DNA from: Karalla daura
Taxonomy: Eukaryota > Chordata > Actinopteri > Chaetodontiformes > Leiognathidae
NCBI GenBank assembly: GCA_029224185.1
Contig: CM055191.1
Coordinates: 11,693,536 to 11,757,535, forward strand
Direction: 5' to 3'
Length of the DNA stretch: 64,000 nt
The notes under the pieces are model-generated. The model saw only the letters and a program-made list of their open reading frames with translations, ran no database searches and was not told the DNA's origin. Positions 1 to 15,666 of the stretch are shown piece after piece. How positions within the stretch are numbered: the stretch's first letter is position 1; every line of letters begins with the position of its first letter. A program made the translations under genes and the position numbers.

Positions 1-293
1 AGGTGCGAAGAAAGGGAACCTGTTGCATATATATGTAGAAACACATTGTGCAATGAAAAAAAATACATGTATTGATTCTAAAACTACCAATAAGCGCCTT
101 ACTCACTTGATATCACCCTACAAGAGCTTCCAGTTTGTCCATCGTCCATCTGCTTATTGCTAAGTTTGATTGAGCACATCTGAGTTTTGGAAAACTTGTT
201 CCTGTTTTCTAAGAGCCTCCACAGCAAGTCAGTCTCTCTCTTTGTACCGGAGGAAAGGCTGACTGAGGTCTATGTTTTTGCTGTTTTTAACAG
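1..293. other. nbn: nbn intron, left edge
   Basis: No coding exon is visible here. The stretch ends in a pyrimidine-rich acceptor (aacag at 289-293) that opens the first visible nibrin exon. The 5' part of nbn, with the FHA and BRCT domains, must lie to the left of the window. Confidence 0.6.
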
Positions 294-5447
<5,154 letters not shown>

Positions 5448-5765
5448 AAATGGTCGCCTTGATGTCCTGCTGAGGAAACGCAATTTCATAAGCCACGGGA
5501 AGTCTGTCCAACTCCATCACCACCATGTAAAACTAATAATTTAGTAGATGTGGCTTCGTGTTTGTAATCGAGTCGTCGTGTTGATTATGTTGTTTGTCAT
5601 TCATCCGAGGGGTTTTCTGCACATCAGTCATCAGTGTTTGCACATACTTTGTTTGTTCTTCGTTCTACTCGTGATTTTTCTGATGAAACCGCTGACAGCG
5701 AGCATTGTAACAGAAGACTCTCACGTTCCGAGGGTTTTTTTTTCCTCAAAGTTTTATTTGTCAAT

Positions 5766-5771
5766 AATAAA
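5766..5771 (+). terminator. nbn: nbn poly(A) signal
   Basis: AATAAA 319 bases after the nbn stop, within an A/T-rich stretch. It is the first canonical hexamer in the sense direction that I saw after a plausible 3' UTR. Confidence 0.6.
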
Positions 5772-8761
5772 AAAATGTGGCATACAAAACACTAAAAACT
5801 CTTCAATTGTACAAGAGAGCAGTAAAACTCTGCATGCGTAAAGCAGCTTTTCCTTCGTTTTTGAAGTTAAGACCAAATGTGTTCCCTGGTTTTCGCTGAA
5901 CTATGAGTTGGAGATGGTTTCAAGTCGCCGCTCTTTGAAACGCACTCGGTAGAGCCAACCACGCAGGCACTTTGACAGATCTGAAGCTGTTCAGATAAGT
6001 AGCCGTCATGCAACATTTTCGGGTCTCTGAGCACACGGGTGAACCCTGCCTATCCCCTCACGTGAAGGGAAAGCAAAGTACCACTATTGAGTTCAGCATT
6101 CACCTTGAATTGTGCCGTAACTAGCAGATCTTAAAAGGATGAAGGACAGTGGCGATTCTTGTCTTGGTTGCAGTTGGATTATTTTAACAATGCATTAAAA
6201 AAAAAGCATTTTTCTACTACTTCTACTTTGCAGCTCCTCTAAATACAAACCTGTACTGAAATGTAACGTACGTGGATGGACACACAGTGAATCTGTATGG
6301 TGCTTCATCAAGCAAGCAAGTTGCCCTTGGCACTGGTAGCATTGGACAGTTGTGTGCCACCTGTATGTAACAGGATCTATTCTCTCTCCGCTCTTTTTGA
6401 GTTCATCTCCACTTACTGAATCGCCCCGTCCCCACTGCCCTCCCAGCACCTCTCCGTCTCCTGCTCACAGCAGCTGCTGCTGGGCAGTGTTCATGCCCGC
6501 ATGCATATATTTAATATTTATACCAAAAACAAGTCAGTGAGAGAGAGAGAGAGAGAGAGAAAAAGAAAGCATCAAGGACTAAATCAGCTGAAATTCGATA
6601 TTTAAACACAAGTAACAACATTTTCACTAGTCAACTGTTATCTGATTACCAAAACTTATACAGCAATGTGTTAAACTACCGTTAGTGGAAAAAGTAATTG
6701 GACTACAGTAACGTGTTATTCAGTAATGCATTACCCCCCCAACGCTGACTCTCGACTACCGTATTGTATAGAAGAGGGCAGAAGGAGAAAAAAAAATCAC
6801 AATTAAACAAACCGTGAGCTGTGCGTCAGCAGCACAAAGTAATGATGTGTTTGCAATCACACTCTCGCAGACGGTGTTTGGATTTCCAGAAAGGCAGGGA
6901 AAATACAGCCGCAATGGAGAATAAATTGCTACAGTCACTGCTCGCAACCTGTTATTTGGCAAACAAAATGGGCTGTTAGCTTTGAAGCACATTAGAAAAT
7001 GGAAGAGGAAGAATATAAAAATACACACAAGTACAGTTTGGCAAAATGAAAGCAAAGCAAAACAAACAAAAAAAACATCTACAAAATGCCGTGTCTCGTA
7101 AGAACTGTTGGAGAAATCTAACTGGGTTAAATGCTGTGAAGTGTTAACTTATATTAAAGAAAAAGCCCTGTCGTATGACTGATTGACACACTGTATGGCC
7201 CAGACAGAGTGTAGATTAAAACCCTTAAGCAGGGATAGCACAGCATGTTAAAGATGGCATAAGTAGAAAGATAGAAAGAGAATGCTACCATTTGGTTAGC
7301 TAAAAGTATAAAAATATTTTTTTCTGGTAAGATTGTAGAAATTAATGTTTTGTGTGCCATGCAACATGTGCTCTTCTGTTCTTGTCTTTTTCTTATTCTA
7401 CTACATGTTTTTAAATAAAGATGAAATGGCACTGAATCACCAAAATGTCAACAAAGTTTGCACTGAGTTTTGTAATTATGATGTCTAGCTAATTGCCGTT
7501 TTCCTATTCTAGTAATAACACAATAGGCAGTTAAGTTAAAGATATATAGTAGTGTTTTCTTCTGCAAAATCTTATGAATTTTTGTTAGTAACGGCGCATG
7601 TTAATGCCCTGCCCGTTGTTATTTCATCTAAAATTTGTCAGTTTAAAGTTTTTCTTTATTTGAAGCACTTGTTAAGTTGAATTAAAGGTTGGCTGCCAAA
7701 GAAGCTTCAATAAAAACAACTCCAAGAAGTCAACAGTAAGCAGTGGTACACAGGCAATGTGGATTTCGCCTCTTTTGCTGTTTGTTTTGAACGTTACTTG
7801 AAAACTAAACCTACCAAGATTTCACTTTTAACTGGAGAGCCAATCTGAAGATATTGGGGGGGGAGCAACCATCAATGAGGGAACCTCTCCCCAGGATACT
7901 TGACTCCAAACTAAACTTAGCACTGATTTCCAAAAGAAAACAATCTGCAATCAGATCTGCAAGTGAAGGTATTTGCATAGAAAGCCTTTCAATATCACTA
8001 TAACCAAAGAATCTGGTCAGATTTATTATACTTTTAAAACTTTGCAGGTATATGGCTCGAACCACTTAAAATAGCAGCTAAACGGAGTTCTCTTAAGTTA
8101 AATGGTAGGCTCAGAATAACCAGGAACATCAAAATTGCTTATCTATGAATTTGTTTGGTCACACTTTGTAGAGAACAATGTTGTGTGCGTCTGCTTCTGC
8201 AAACACCGCTCAACGTTGTTAAGACGATGGTAACTTTGAGAGTCTAGACTAGTGGCTGTAAGCTGTTAGGTTATACACAGATCGATCGGCCTGTACTTAA
8301 AGCATTCCCTTTCCTAAAGGCTACGCTAAAACAAGAGTCAAAATAAAATAAAGTAGGATGCGACAGCAAAAACATGTTGTTAGTAAATGGATTGAAAGAC
8401 ACATGGTGAACAAATAAATAACCCTGATGAAAAAAAGGTCCCATTCAACTGTGAGGTTACAGATTGACTAGAAACATTGGCACATGGTATCTCAGACTCA
8501 TGAGGACTTCTCATTAAGTCAGACAAAAAAAAATGGAAAGCTGTGTTTTGTTTCCTTGGAAACACACTGGAGTACATCCATTGTCTTTTTGGTCGTAGAA
8601 AGTTGTAAAAATGTCCTAGCTTTAATGAGAAAATACTGCATTAATGACGAAAACTAAATAAAACTTGTTTCCCCTTCACCATCTGCATCAGTGGGCGACA
8701 TCGCTTGAAATCTCTGCCCTACAACACAACGTGCACTGCTTTTCTCCGTCTCTGCGTGTTT
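5772..8761. other. nbn-osgin2 convergent interval, mostly osgin2 3' UTR or spacer
   Basis: A/T-rich with no supported ORF. It contains (GA)11 at 6538-6560. In the minus direction, AATAAA hexamers lie at 8027-8022, 7660-7655 and 5758-5753. The osgin2 3' UTR could therefore be about 0.75, 1.1 or 3.0 kb. Sequence alone does not decide. Confidence 0.5.
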
Positions 8762-11148
8762 TCAAATGAAGTTATTCCCTCCATTGCTGATGAGCTTCCC
8801 TTTCTTCTTGAGTCTCTTCAGCAGACACGAGGCGATGCCTAAAGCACCGCCCTTCAAAAAGCGAACAAAGTTGTCTCCCACCAGCGGGCCCATGGCAAAC
8901 AGACCGGGCTCCTTGGTACACTCAAAAGTGTATGGGTGGATGTCAATGGGGTTCTGCTTGCAGGAGACGGGTTTTGATGGATCCTGACCCAGGTACTGAC
9001 CCTGACCCTTCAGGAAAAACAGATTTGGGTTGGTCCCAATCAGCACTAGGGCCATGGATATCTTGAATGCCTTAAGGGAGTTGTTCCCCTGCAGCAAACA
9101 CTTCATGTCAGACTGGAAGGACACCACACAGTGCTCAGGAAAACTGGTGTAGTCTGGAAACAGGCTGACGCTGGCATTACCAGCAATGGTTCCTGCGGCA
9201 AGTTGGGGCTTTGGGCACATCTTGGCACATACTGAAGAGGCAATGCTAACCGGCTGGGGTCCGTTTGAACTGGAGGAGGAAGCTGCATTTTTGTAGGTCT
9301 GAGAGCACATCTTGTTATAGACCTTGTGGTACTCTGGGTAGAGAGTCTTGGGAAGCTGTTTGAAGATGAGGTCAGTGTCGTCTACACCCTTACGGAAGAC
9401 ATGCAGCACCGTGACGTTGTTGTTGCAAGCACAAAGAACCGCGTCTGCTGCGCTTAAACCGGCGCCTACGATTAAAACTGGATCAGAGTTCATATCCAGT
9501 TTTCTCTGGCTTACGGCCACTCCCAGGTCTGAGATGCTGTGGAATACAAATGGCAGGTCCTCCCCCTCTACACCCAGTCGAACCGGTGAATCGGAAGCAC
9601 CGGTGGCCAAGACTACGTTCTCGGCAAACAAGGAGAAGGGGACATGAGTGTCGTTCTGCACCTGCCGGTATCCCCTCACTTCCCAGAGAGCCCCCCCTCC
9701 TCCATTGTTTAGACACTCAACTCCGTTTCCCTCAAAGCCTTCATTCCCACCATCTCCCACCCTTCCATCTATTTGATCAGTGTGCCCATTCTCCAGACCT
9801 TCTCCCTCGTGCCCACGGCAAAGTTTCTGGACAGAGGTCACATAGGTGTTGTCAACAAAATTCTTTTGGAGGCCCTTTAGCTTCACATAATTACGGTAAT
9901 AGGATGAAATCTCTTCTGGGGTGGCTCTGTCACTGGTGACGTCCCTGGGGAGACAAGGGAGAAGCAATTAGCACAGAGAAGGAACAGGGAAAAAATTAAG
10001 ATGAGTCCCGTCTTAACTCAGTACCTGCGTTTTCCATTGGTCAAGTCTCTGTAGTTGACCCCAGGAAGCTCCATCCAGATGCCAAGACTAATAGTCAGCA
10101 TGGAGCCTTCCATTGCCTGAGGAGAGAGGAATAAGCAGTGTTATAGAAGGAGAAAAACAGAGATCATCACAACACAGATGGGGCAGATGAAACGCAGTAG
10201 CTTACATGCCAGGCGCCTCCGGGTGTTGCTCTCCCCAGCACCAGGTGAGGGATGTGTTGCTGTTTGTCCCTCCTCCACTGGAGGACGGGCGGGAACTCGT
10301 AGCCAAAGTCCGCATTGGGGTGCAGCAGCGTGTCGAAAAGGACAGCCACCGGGTTCCTCGATCGTCCCTCAAGACCTTCGCTCAGATACTCCAAATCCTG
10401 CAGATATTAAAGTCCGCATTGCAATTTAAAAATGGTTATAGTATTGCTTAAACACTGTTATGCTCTCATGAGGAGGTTTGATAAAAGTGTAAGAGAAACA
10501 CTTGTTTGTATTAACATAACACAAGACTTGACAGACAGGACCAGTTCACTTCAAACAAGATGTTGTGGAGTTTGCTTTTCAACACACACACTGCCTTCAT
10601 CTTGAGTTGGGAAAACAGCGGGAACATAAATTGCAGTTCCAGAAGCATGGAAACGAGACACCACTGAAAGACTATACAACTTCTACACAATATGCAAAAT
10701 ACATTTAAAGGGAGACGCAAACGTTTTAGAAATATTGCTTTTATTTTGTAAAAACAATGCTGTTTTGGAAACACAACTTATAATAATGTTACTTTGCATG
10801 GAATTCACAGTCACTTGTACCTGTTCAGTGATGGGTAGGTGCTTGGTCTCCTGCAGTTTCCTGTAGAGTATGGGGTTCGGGTGGACAGTCGCCGTGTCCA
10901 GGTAAGGCTTGTATCCACTCAGCAGGTAGGACAGACAGATACCTGATGGCCCGTTACCTTGAGACAGAACCAGGGTTTTGTGCTTCAGAGTCACAGCGTA
11001 GCAAGCATTTAGTATTTTAACTGTGTGCAGCATTGCGGGGTAAAGTTGGAATAATGATGACAACCATTTGAGGTCACTTACCGATGATGACCACGGGGAC
11101 AGTGGGTATGTGCTCTTGTGGCAGAGTGGTCTCTTCCAGAAGAGGCAT
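8762..11148 (-). CDS. osgin2: Oxidative stress-induced growth inhibitor 2 (OSGIN2)
   Basis: OSGIN proteins resemble flavin-dependent monooxygenases and are linked to growth inhibition and stress responses; the substrate is unknown. Five coding exons on the minus strand: 11148-11082, 10957-10821, 10397-10206, 10116-10025 and 9944-8762 (stop at 8762-8764), all GT-AG and in phase, 556 residues. The start MPLLEETT followed by PVVIIG matches the OSGIN2 N-terminus I recall (MPLVEETS) and not OSGIN1. Visible motifs are GNGPSG (residues about 24-29, first dinucleotide-binding loop), DLEYLSEGLEGRS, PGGAWH, VVLATG, and VGAGLSAADAV (second Rossmann loop). The C-terminal GPLVGDNFVRFLKGGALG is typical of the family. 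The protein is about 50 residues longer than human OSGIN2, mostly through a Gly/Asn/Glu-rich insert and a Ser/Pro/Ala insert in the last exon. It is convergent with nbn, as in mammals. Upstream 5' UTR exons exist but were not located. Confidence 0.95.
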
Positions 11149-11174
11149 GGCTGCAGCCTGGGCCAGAGCCAGCA
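11149..11174 (-). other. osgin2: osgin2 5' UTR portion of first coding exon
   Basis: A cctcctcag acceptor ends at 11175, so 26 untranslated bases precede the ATG. At least one noncoding exon must lie further right. A CpG-richer patch around 13700-14000 is a candidate for it and for the promoter. Confidence 0.55.
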
Positions 11175-14100
11175 CTGAGGAGGAATGACAGAAATGTGAA
11201 TAAAGTTCCAGACATTTCTGTTGCCGTCCATTTGATATTCAACTGAAAGCGGAGGCCCATTGGTGCTTTGTGTATTGTGCCCCAACTGCTTCCATGTTTC
11301 TGGGTCAAATTATTTGAACAGGTTCAAACCGGCTTGCGCTCTTTGTGTCTGCCAATGTTGTTGTTGTCTCATGTTAGCTTAGTTCCTGTCTCCATCATCA
11401 GCTGACTCAGAAACACACACACACACAGACAATCACACACTGAATGGGGGGGAAAAAACTTTTTTTCATCCTGTTATTGTGCTTCCACACACAGCTACGA
11501 CCCTCCCTGTCTGTCTGGGGCTTCACACACGTGGAAACACCCCGCCACAACACAACGTGCCCCCAGCTTTTCTCTTTGCCGTCCCGCCAACGTCCACACA
11601 CCCCCTGTCCTATCAAACATGGCCCGCGGCAAGGCTAGCCTCTGTTAACCCCGGTGCCGCTCCCCAAACAAAGGGGAGTTCTAATCAGATTTATGTAGGC
11701 TCGAGTCTGTTGTGAAACGTTGCGGTTGAGCATGTGTAGTGTGTGTTTGTGTGTTATGCGACAGTGCCATTGTGTGCCCGCCGGGCAGCAAATCCCCCCT
11801 GATCACTCCTCCGAGTGGGCCCTAATCCCACTGGGCCTGTTTATGTCTTTACCGCCCCTTTCAACAGCAGCAGGGTGAGAATGTGGTCCTGGCATGCTGA
11901 CAGACTAAATCATCTGAGCTCCTCCTCCTCCTCCCATACCCGCCAGCCACCCGCTACCACCACCACAACCACCACCTCCACCTCCACCTCCACCTCCACC
12001 ACCACGCACACAATCACAGAGACTCCCGCCAAAACATTACCCACTGGCCAGAGCAAACAGTGCCCGCTTGCCCCAGTTTTCTACTAACCAAAACATTGCC
12101 TCCATCGCTTTTGTCCCCGTATCCCAAAACTCTGGCTGACTTCCCTTGAAACTCCAATGTCTCGCTGCTGCCAATACAGTCCGCCTCATTTCACGGGCAC
12201 CCCCTCTGCCTCCCCTCGTCCCTGCCTGCCTCCCTCCCTCCCTCCCTCCCCCTGTCTGACCTGTGTCTGTAGGCCAACCGGTTGTCTTTGGCTGTCGGCT
12301 TGTTTACCCTTTTCACTCAAAGCACTGGGATTCTACACATTGCCTGCCCCATTTGGAGTATCCCGTGCACCCAGTTGGCAAGATGATACTGGTATTTCCA
12401 TGCCACTGGTCAATGTAACAGCACAGCTGTGTTTATGGTCAAAAAATCTGTCTTTTCTTTTCTTTTTTTACCCTCCGTTTTAAGCCAGAAGATGTTTAAT
12501 AGACAGATACATTTAATAGACGCCTAAATGTTTTTTGTCATCTTCCTCAGGCATGTCAAAATATCATCCCGTGTGATTGACAAAACAGAAGTATGTATTT
12601 CAGTGAGGAAGTTCATGCTGAATTGAAACAATCTCAATTTAAATGCCTAGTCGCATATTTTGAAGTATTTCCACTGCATCTCATATCGTCAGCATTAAAA
12701 AGGACTGTTTTTTTCATAATTGTGCATTAGTGTGATGCTCCGTCTTCTTAAAATGTAAAGTCTGTGGTCAGTGTTCACAGACCACCCTCAACAAAAGCCA
12801 TACCACATGATGCAACAACAGGGTTGTTTTGCTGCACTAGGCACTGAATACACCTGTTTCAGAGTAAATACAGTCACATTTGTGAGACAGTTGATAGAAA
12901 GGCAACGGTAAATGATGAGTGTAAGTCTATGGAATATGTTTTATTTTCTGTATCAGACATTCAGTTATTATAATTAACCATCCAAACTGCTTTACCTGAG
13001 AGGAAAACAATACATGTGTTATAAATTCAAGACATCCTTTGGAGTAAAACATGACACATCCGCAGTATCCAATAAGTTGATCTCCCTGTTGTTATTTGAC
13101 TTGAACAGAGGTTTGTTGTGCTATCCACCTGCTCTTTCATGCACCGACATGTGCGCCATGTGAGGAGAGGACAGACCATACTTTTCTAGAACACAGTGTA
13201 CTGAGTATTGTCAGCTATACATCAGAACAACAAACCACTCTTGATGTTAAAGTTTTAATACACAGTGCTGTCAATAAAATAACAAAAGCACGTTTCTGGT
13301 CTGAGGAAACCGGAGACCACGCTTGAAGGACAAACACGCCTCTCCTGATTTTCTGACTGTATAATACAGGCGTTTGATTTTCACAGGCCTAAAACTACAG
13401 TCTACGATCTCTGCAACGTGGACTGTACACGGAGCAGCGACCAAACTGGGTTAAGTTGAGAGTCGGCTCTCTGTATCAAGATGTTGCAGCGGGATGATGG
13501 AGCCCTCCAACATCCCTCTGCACGCTCCCGACTCCTGGTCGTATCCTTGCATCCTCAGCATCCAATAAGGCAACAAGAGCGGCACATGCGACAGCGGCTG
13601 TGTCACCATCATTGCGTAATTCAGGTCAAACACACACACACACACAGACACACGTACACACAGAGACACACACACATACACCCATCGACGCAGGAATGGG
13701 ATCTCTTACCGCGGTGTGATGGATCTCAGTGTCTGCCCAGTCGCGTCCTGCTATCACGACCCACGGCTGCGTTTCTAAGCGTATAAATAGGCAGACACCG
13801 GTGGGAGGACCCATCCCGCAGCCACAGGGTCTTGCACGAGATAATAAGCCACAACCTCTCTGTATCGTCAGCACACACGCACTTACCTCCGTGCGGTCAA
13901 ATCCGCGCAGACCTGGTTTGTGCAGGTCTGATCAGCCTGGGAGCGCAGTCCGAGATGAAGGTCTTCTCTCTGTCTTGGTGACAATGTGCGTGCGTGCGTG
14001 TGCGTGCGTATGTGTGTGTTTGTGGGTGAGAGAGAGAGAGAGAAAGAAACCGCTTCCTGCGTTTGTCTTTGTCGTCACATGCGCATCTTTCTACCGGCAG

Positions 14101-15480
14101 AGGAAAAGGAGATCAGATGAGCATCTCCCAGCATCCTCTCTGCTGAACACTGAGTGGGCTTAAAGTGCAGGATTTTATTTTTAACAAATGCACCGCTCAC
14201 ATCTTTGAGATTGCTCAGGACAGGACAGCCCACTGCTGCCCGTTCTTCTTGAGGAACAGCCACTGTATGAGGGTTTTCATAAGCTGAGGTAATCAACTGG
14301 ACGAGGGCAATATCAAGCGAGACAAAGTATTCATACGATGACAAAAGGTGAAAAGTCAAATTAAAGTGGACTTACAATAAAAAACAGTCACTATTCCTTC
14401 TTGAATAACGATAGTAATTCAATCTAAAGATGTTAGGCAGGTCCAACAACATCATCCATCCATCCATCATTATTATTTTACCTGCTTTATTCCCTAGTGT
14501 GTTTATCCAGCGCCCTTTAAAGGCAAGGAGTAGTCCCTTGACAGGTTGCCAGATCACAAACACACCATTCACACTTTTTTGACTGTGTGGGGAACCAGAG
14601 TACTCGTAGAAAAACTCCACAGACCAAAAAAAAGCATGCAAACTCCACACTGAAATATCCAGGCTATGTCCAGGAAGCAAATCAGTGTCCTCTTTGATTT
14701 CAGATATTGAAATGGAAGTGTGAGTGTGACATCAACCACCCTACCCCCCATGTGAGTGAGTGAAGGCACATGACTGGTGAAATGTCATTGTATGTGCTCC
14801 TGGTTCTTCCTCCCTATCTGATTCTTCCTCTGATTTTAACTCAAACATAAAAAGCTGGATGTGTAGCCACACTCTCAGTTGCTGTATTGTACTAGCTACC
14901 ACTTAGTTCATGAATAAGTTAAATTGCATAAATCCATGATCATTCTAGTGAATGGCAGGATAATACAGCTTATCAGTGTAAAGCATGGATACAGTTGCTG
15001 GATAATTCCAGCTGGACAATAATATTCTCATACCAAAAATAGGATTTTGAATCAGCCTGTAAAAAAGCCTCTGAGGCATTTCTGATCAGACCACTAATAC
15101 ATAGCTTCTGTGTTGATATCAAAGAACATTCATTTAACCATTCTTCAGAGTGGAAATAATGTCTGAAGAAGATGTTAGATATATTTTGCTCCAAAGACAA
15201 TTCATCCTATGGACAGCATGACAATATTTTAGTTACATGTAGATAACGCATACCTAATGAATAGCCCATGTTTGTGTGATTTAACAACAATTTAACAATG
15301 GAAGTGTGGACAAAGACAAATGTTCTTTGTCAGCCCTAAACATCCTAAAATAAGCAGTCTCCATATGTTTTCATACGTTTTCCACCAGGCTAAATCCCAT
15401 ACGCGTGTGAGGGAGCTGTTAAATAGGTGCTTACTATAAATTAAAGCTAATTTTATTTTAGGATTCATCCTCTCAAGTGA
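11175..15480. other. osgin2 upstream intron or intergenic spacer before gtpbp10
   Basis: No coding exon was recognised. The stretch holds a Cys/Thr/Ser codon-like CACCTC repeat near 11960-12000, a CCCT-rich run at 12230-12250, CA-rich sequence at 13629-13680, an L2-type repeat at 14449-14640, and a moderately CpG-rich patch at about 13700-14000. It also spans the presumed synteny junction between the human chromosome 8 pair and chromosome 7 group. Confidence 0.5.
14449..14640 (-). repeat. L2-type LINE 3' fragment, reverse orientation
   Basis: (CATC)n, then a 'ttttacctgctttattccc' segment, 'gacaggttgccag', 'caccattcacac' and 'catgcaaactccacac'. Read on the minus strand, this is the conserved 3' end of teleost L2-like elements ending in (GATG)n. 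It is diverged and carries no ORF. Confidence 0.6.
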
Positions 15481-15529
15481 CCCCGAAATATGGCTGCGCT
15501 GCTGCTCCAGCAGCTGTCACTCAAAGCTG

Positions 15530-15666
15530 TGAAGCCCCGCCTCCTCGGTCACGTGAACCAATGAGCGAGCAGAATTCTCCTCACTACCGGTGCCTCACAT
15601 AAACACATGGAAACCAGCCGCTAGCTGAGTAAACCACATATAAAGCAGAGCTAGACGTCTCACAAG
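15530..15666 (+). promoter_or_regulatory. gtpbp10: gtpbp10 proximal promoter and 5' UTR
   Basis: Contains a GC-box-like CCCCGCCTCC at 15535-15544, an E-box CACGTG at 15550-15555 and a CCAAT box at 15558-15562, all within 140 bases of the start codon. A TATAAA at 15639-15644 is probably too close to the ATG to set the start. The composition fits a housekeeping promoter; the transcription start is not determined. Confidence 0.55.

Noticed and set aside
8762..11148. Assignment to OSGIN1
   Set aside because: The N-terminal MPLLEETT and the linkage to nbn fit OSGIN2. OSGIN1 starts differently and sits elsewhere in vertebrates.
13776..13786. TATAAATA as an osgin2 promoter TATA box
   Set aside because: It reads TATAAATA on the plus strand, opposite to osgin2, and no plus-strand gene begins there.
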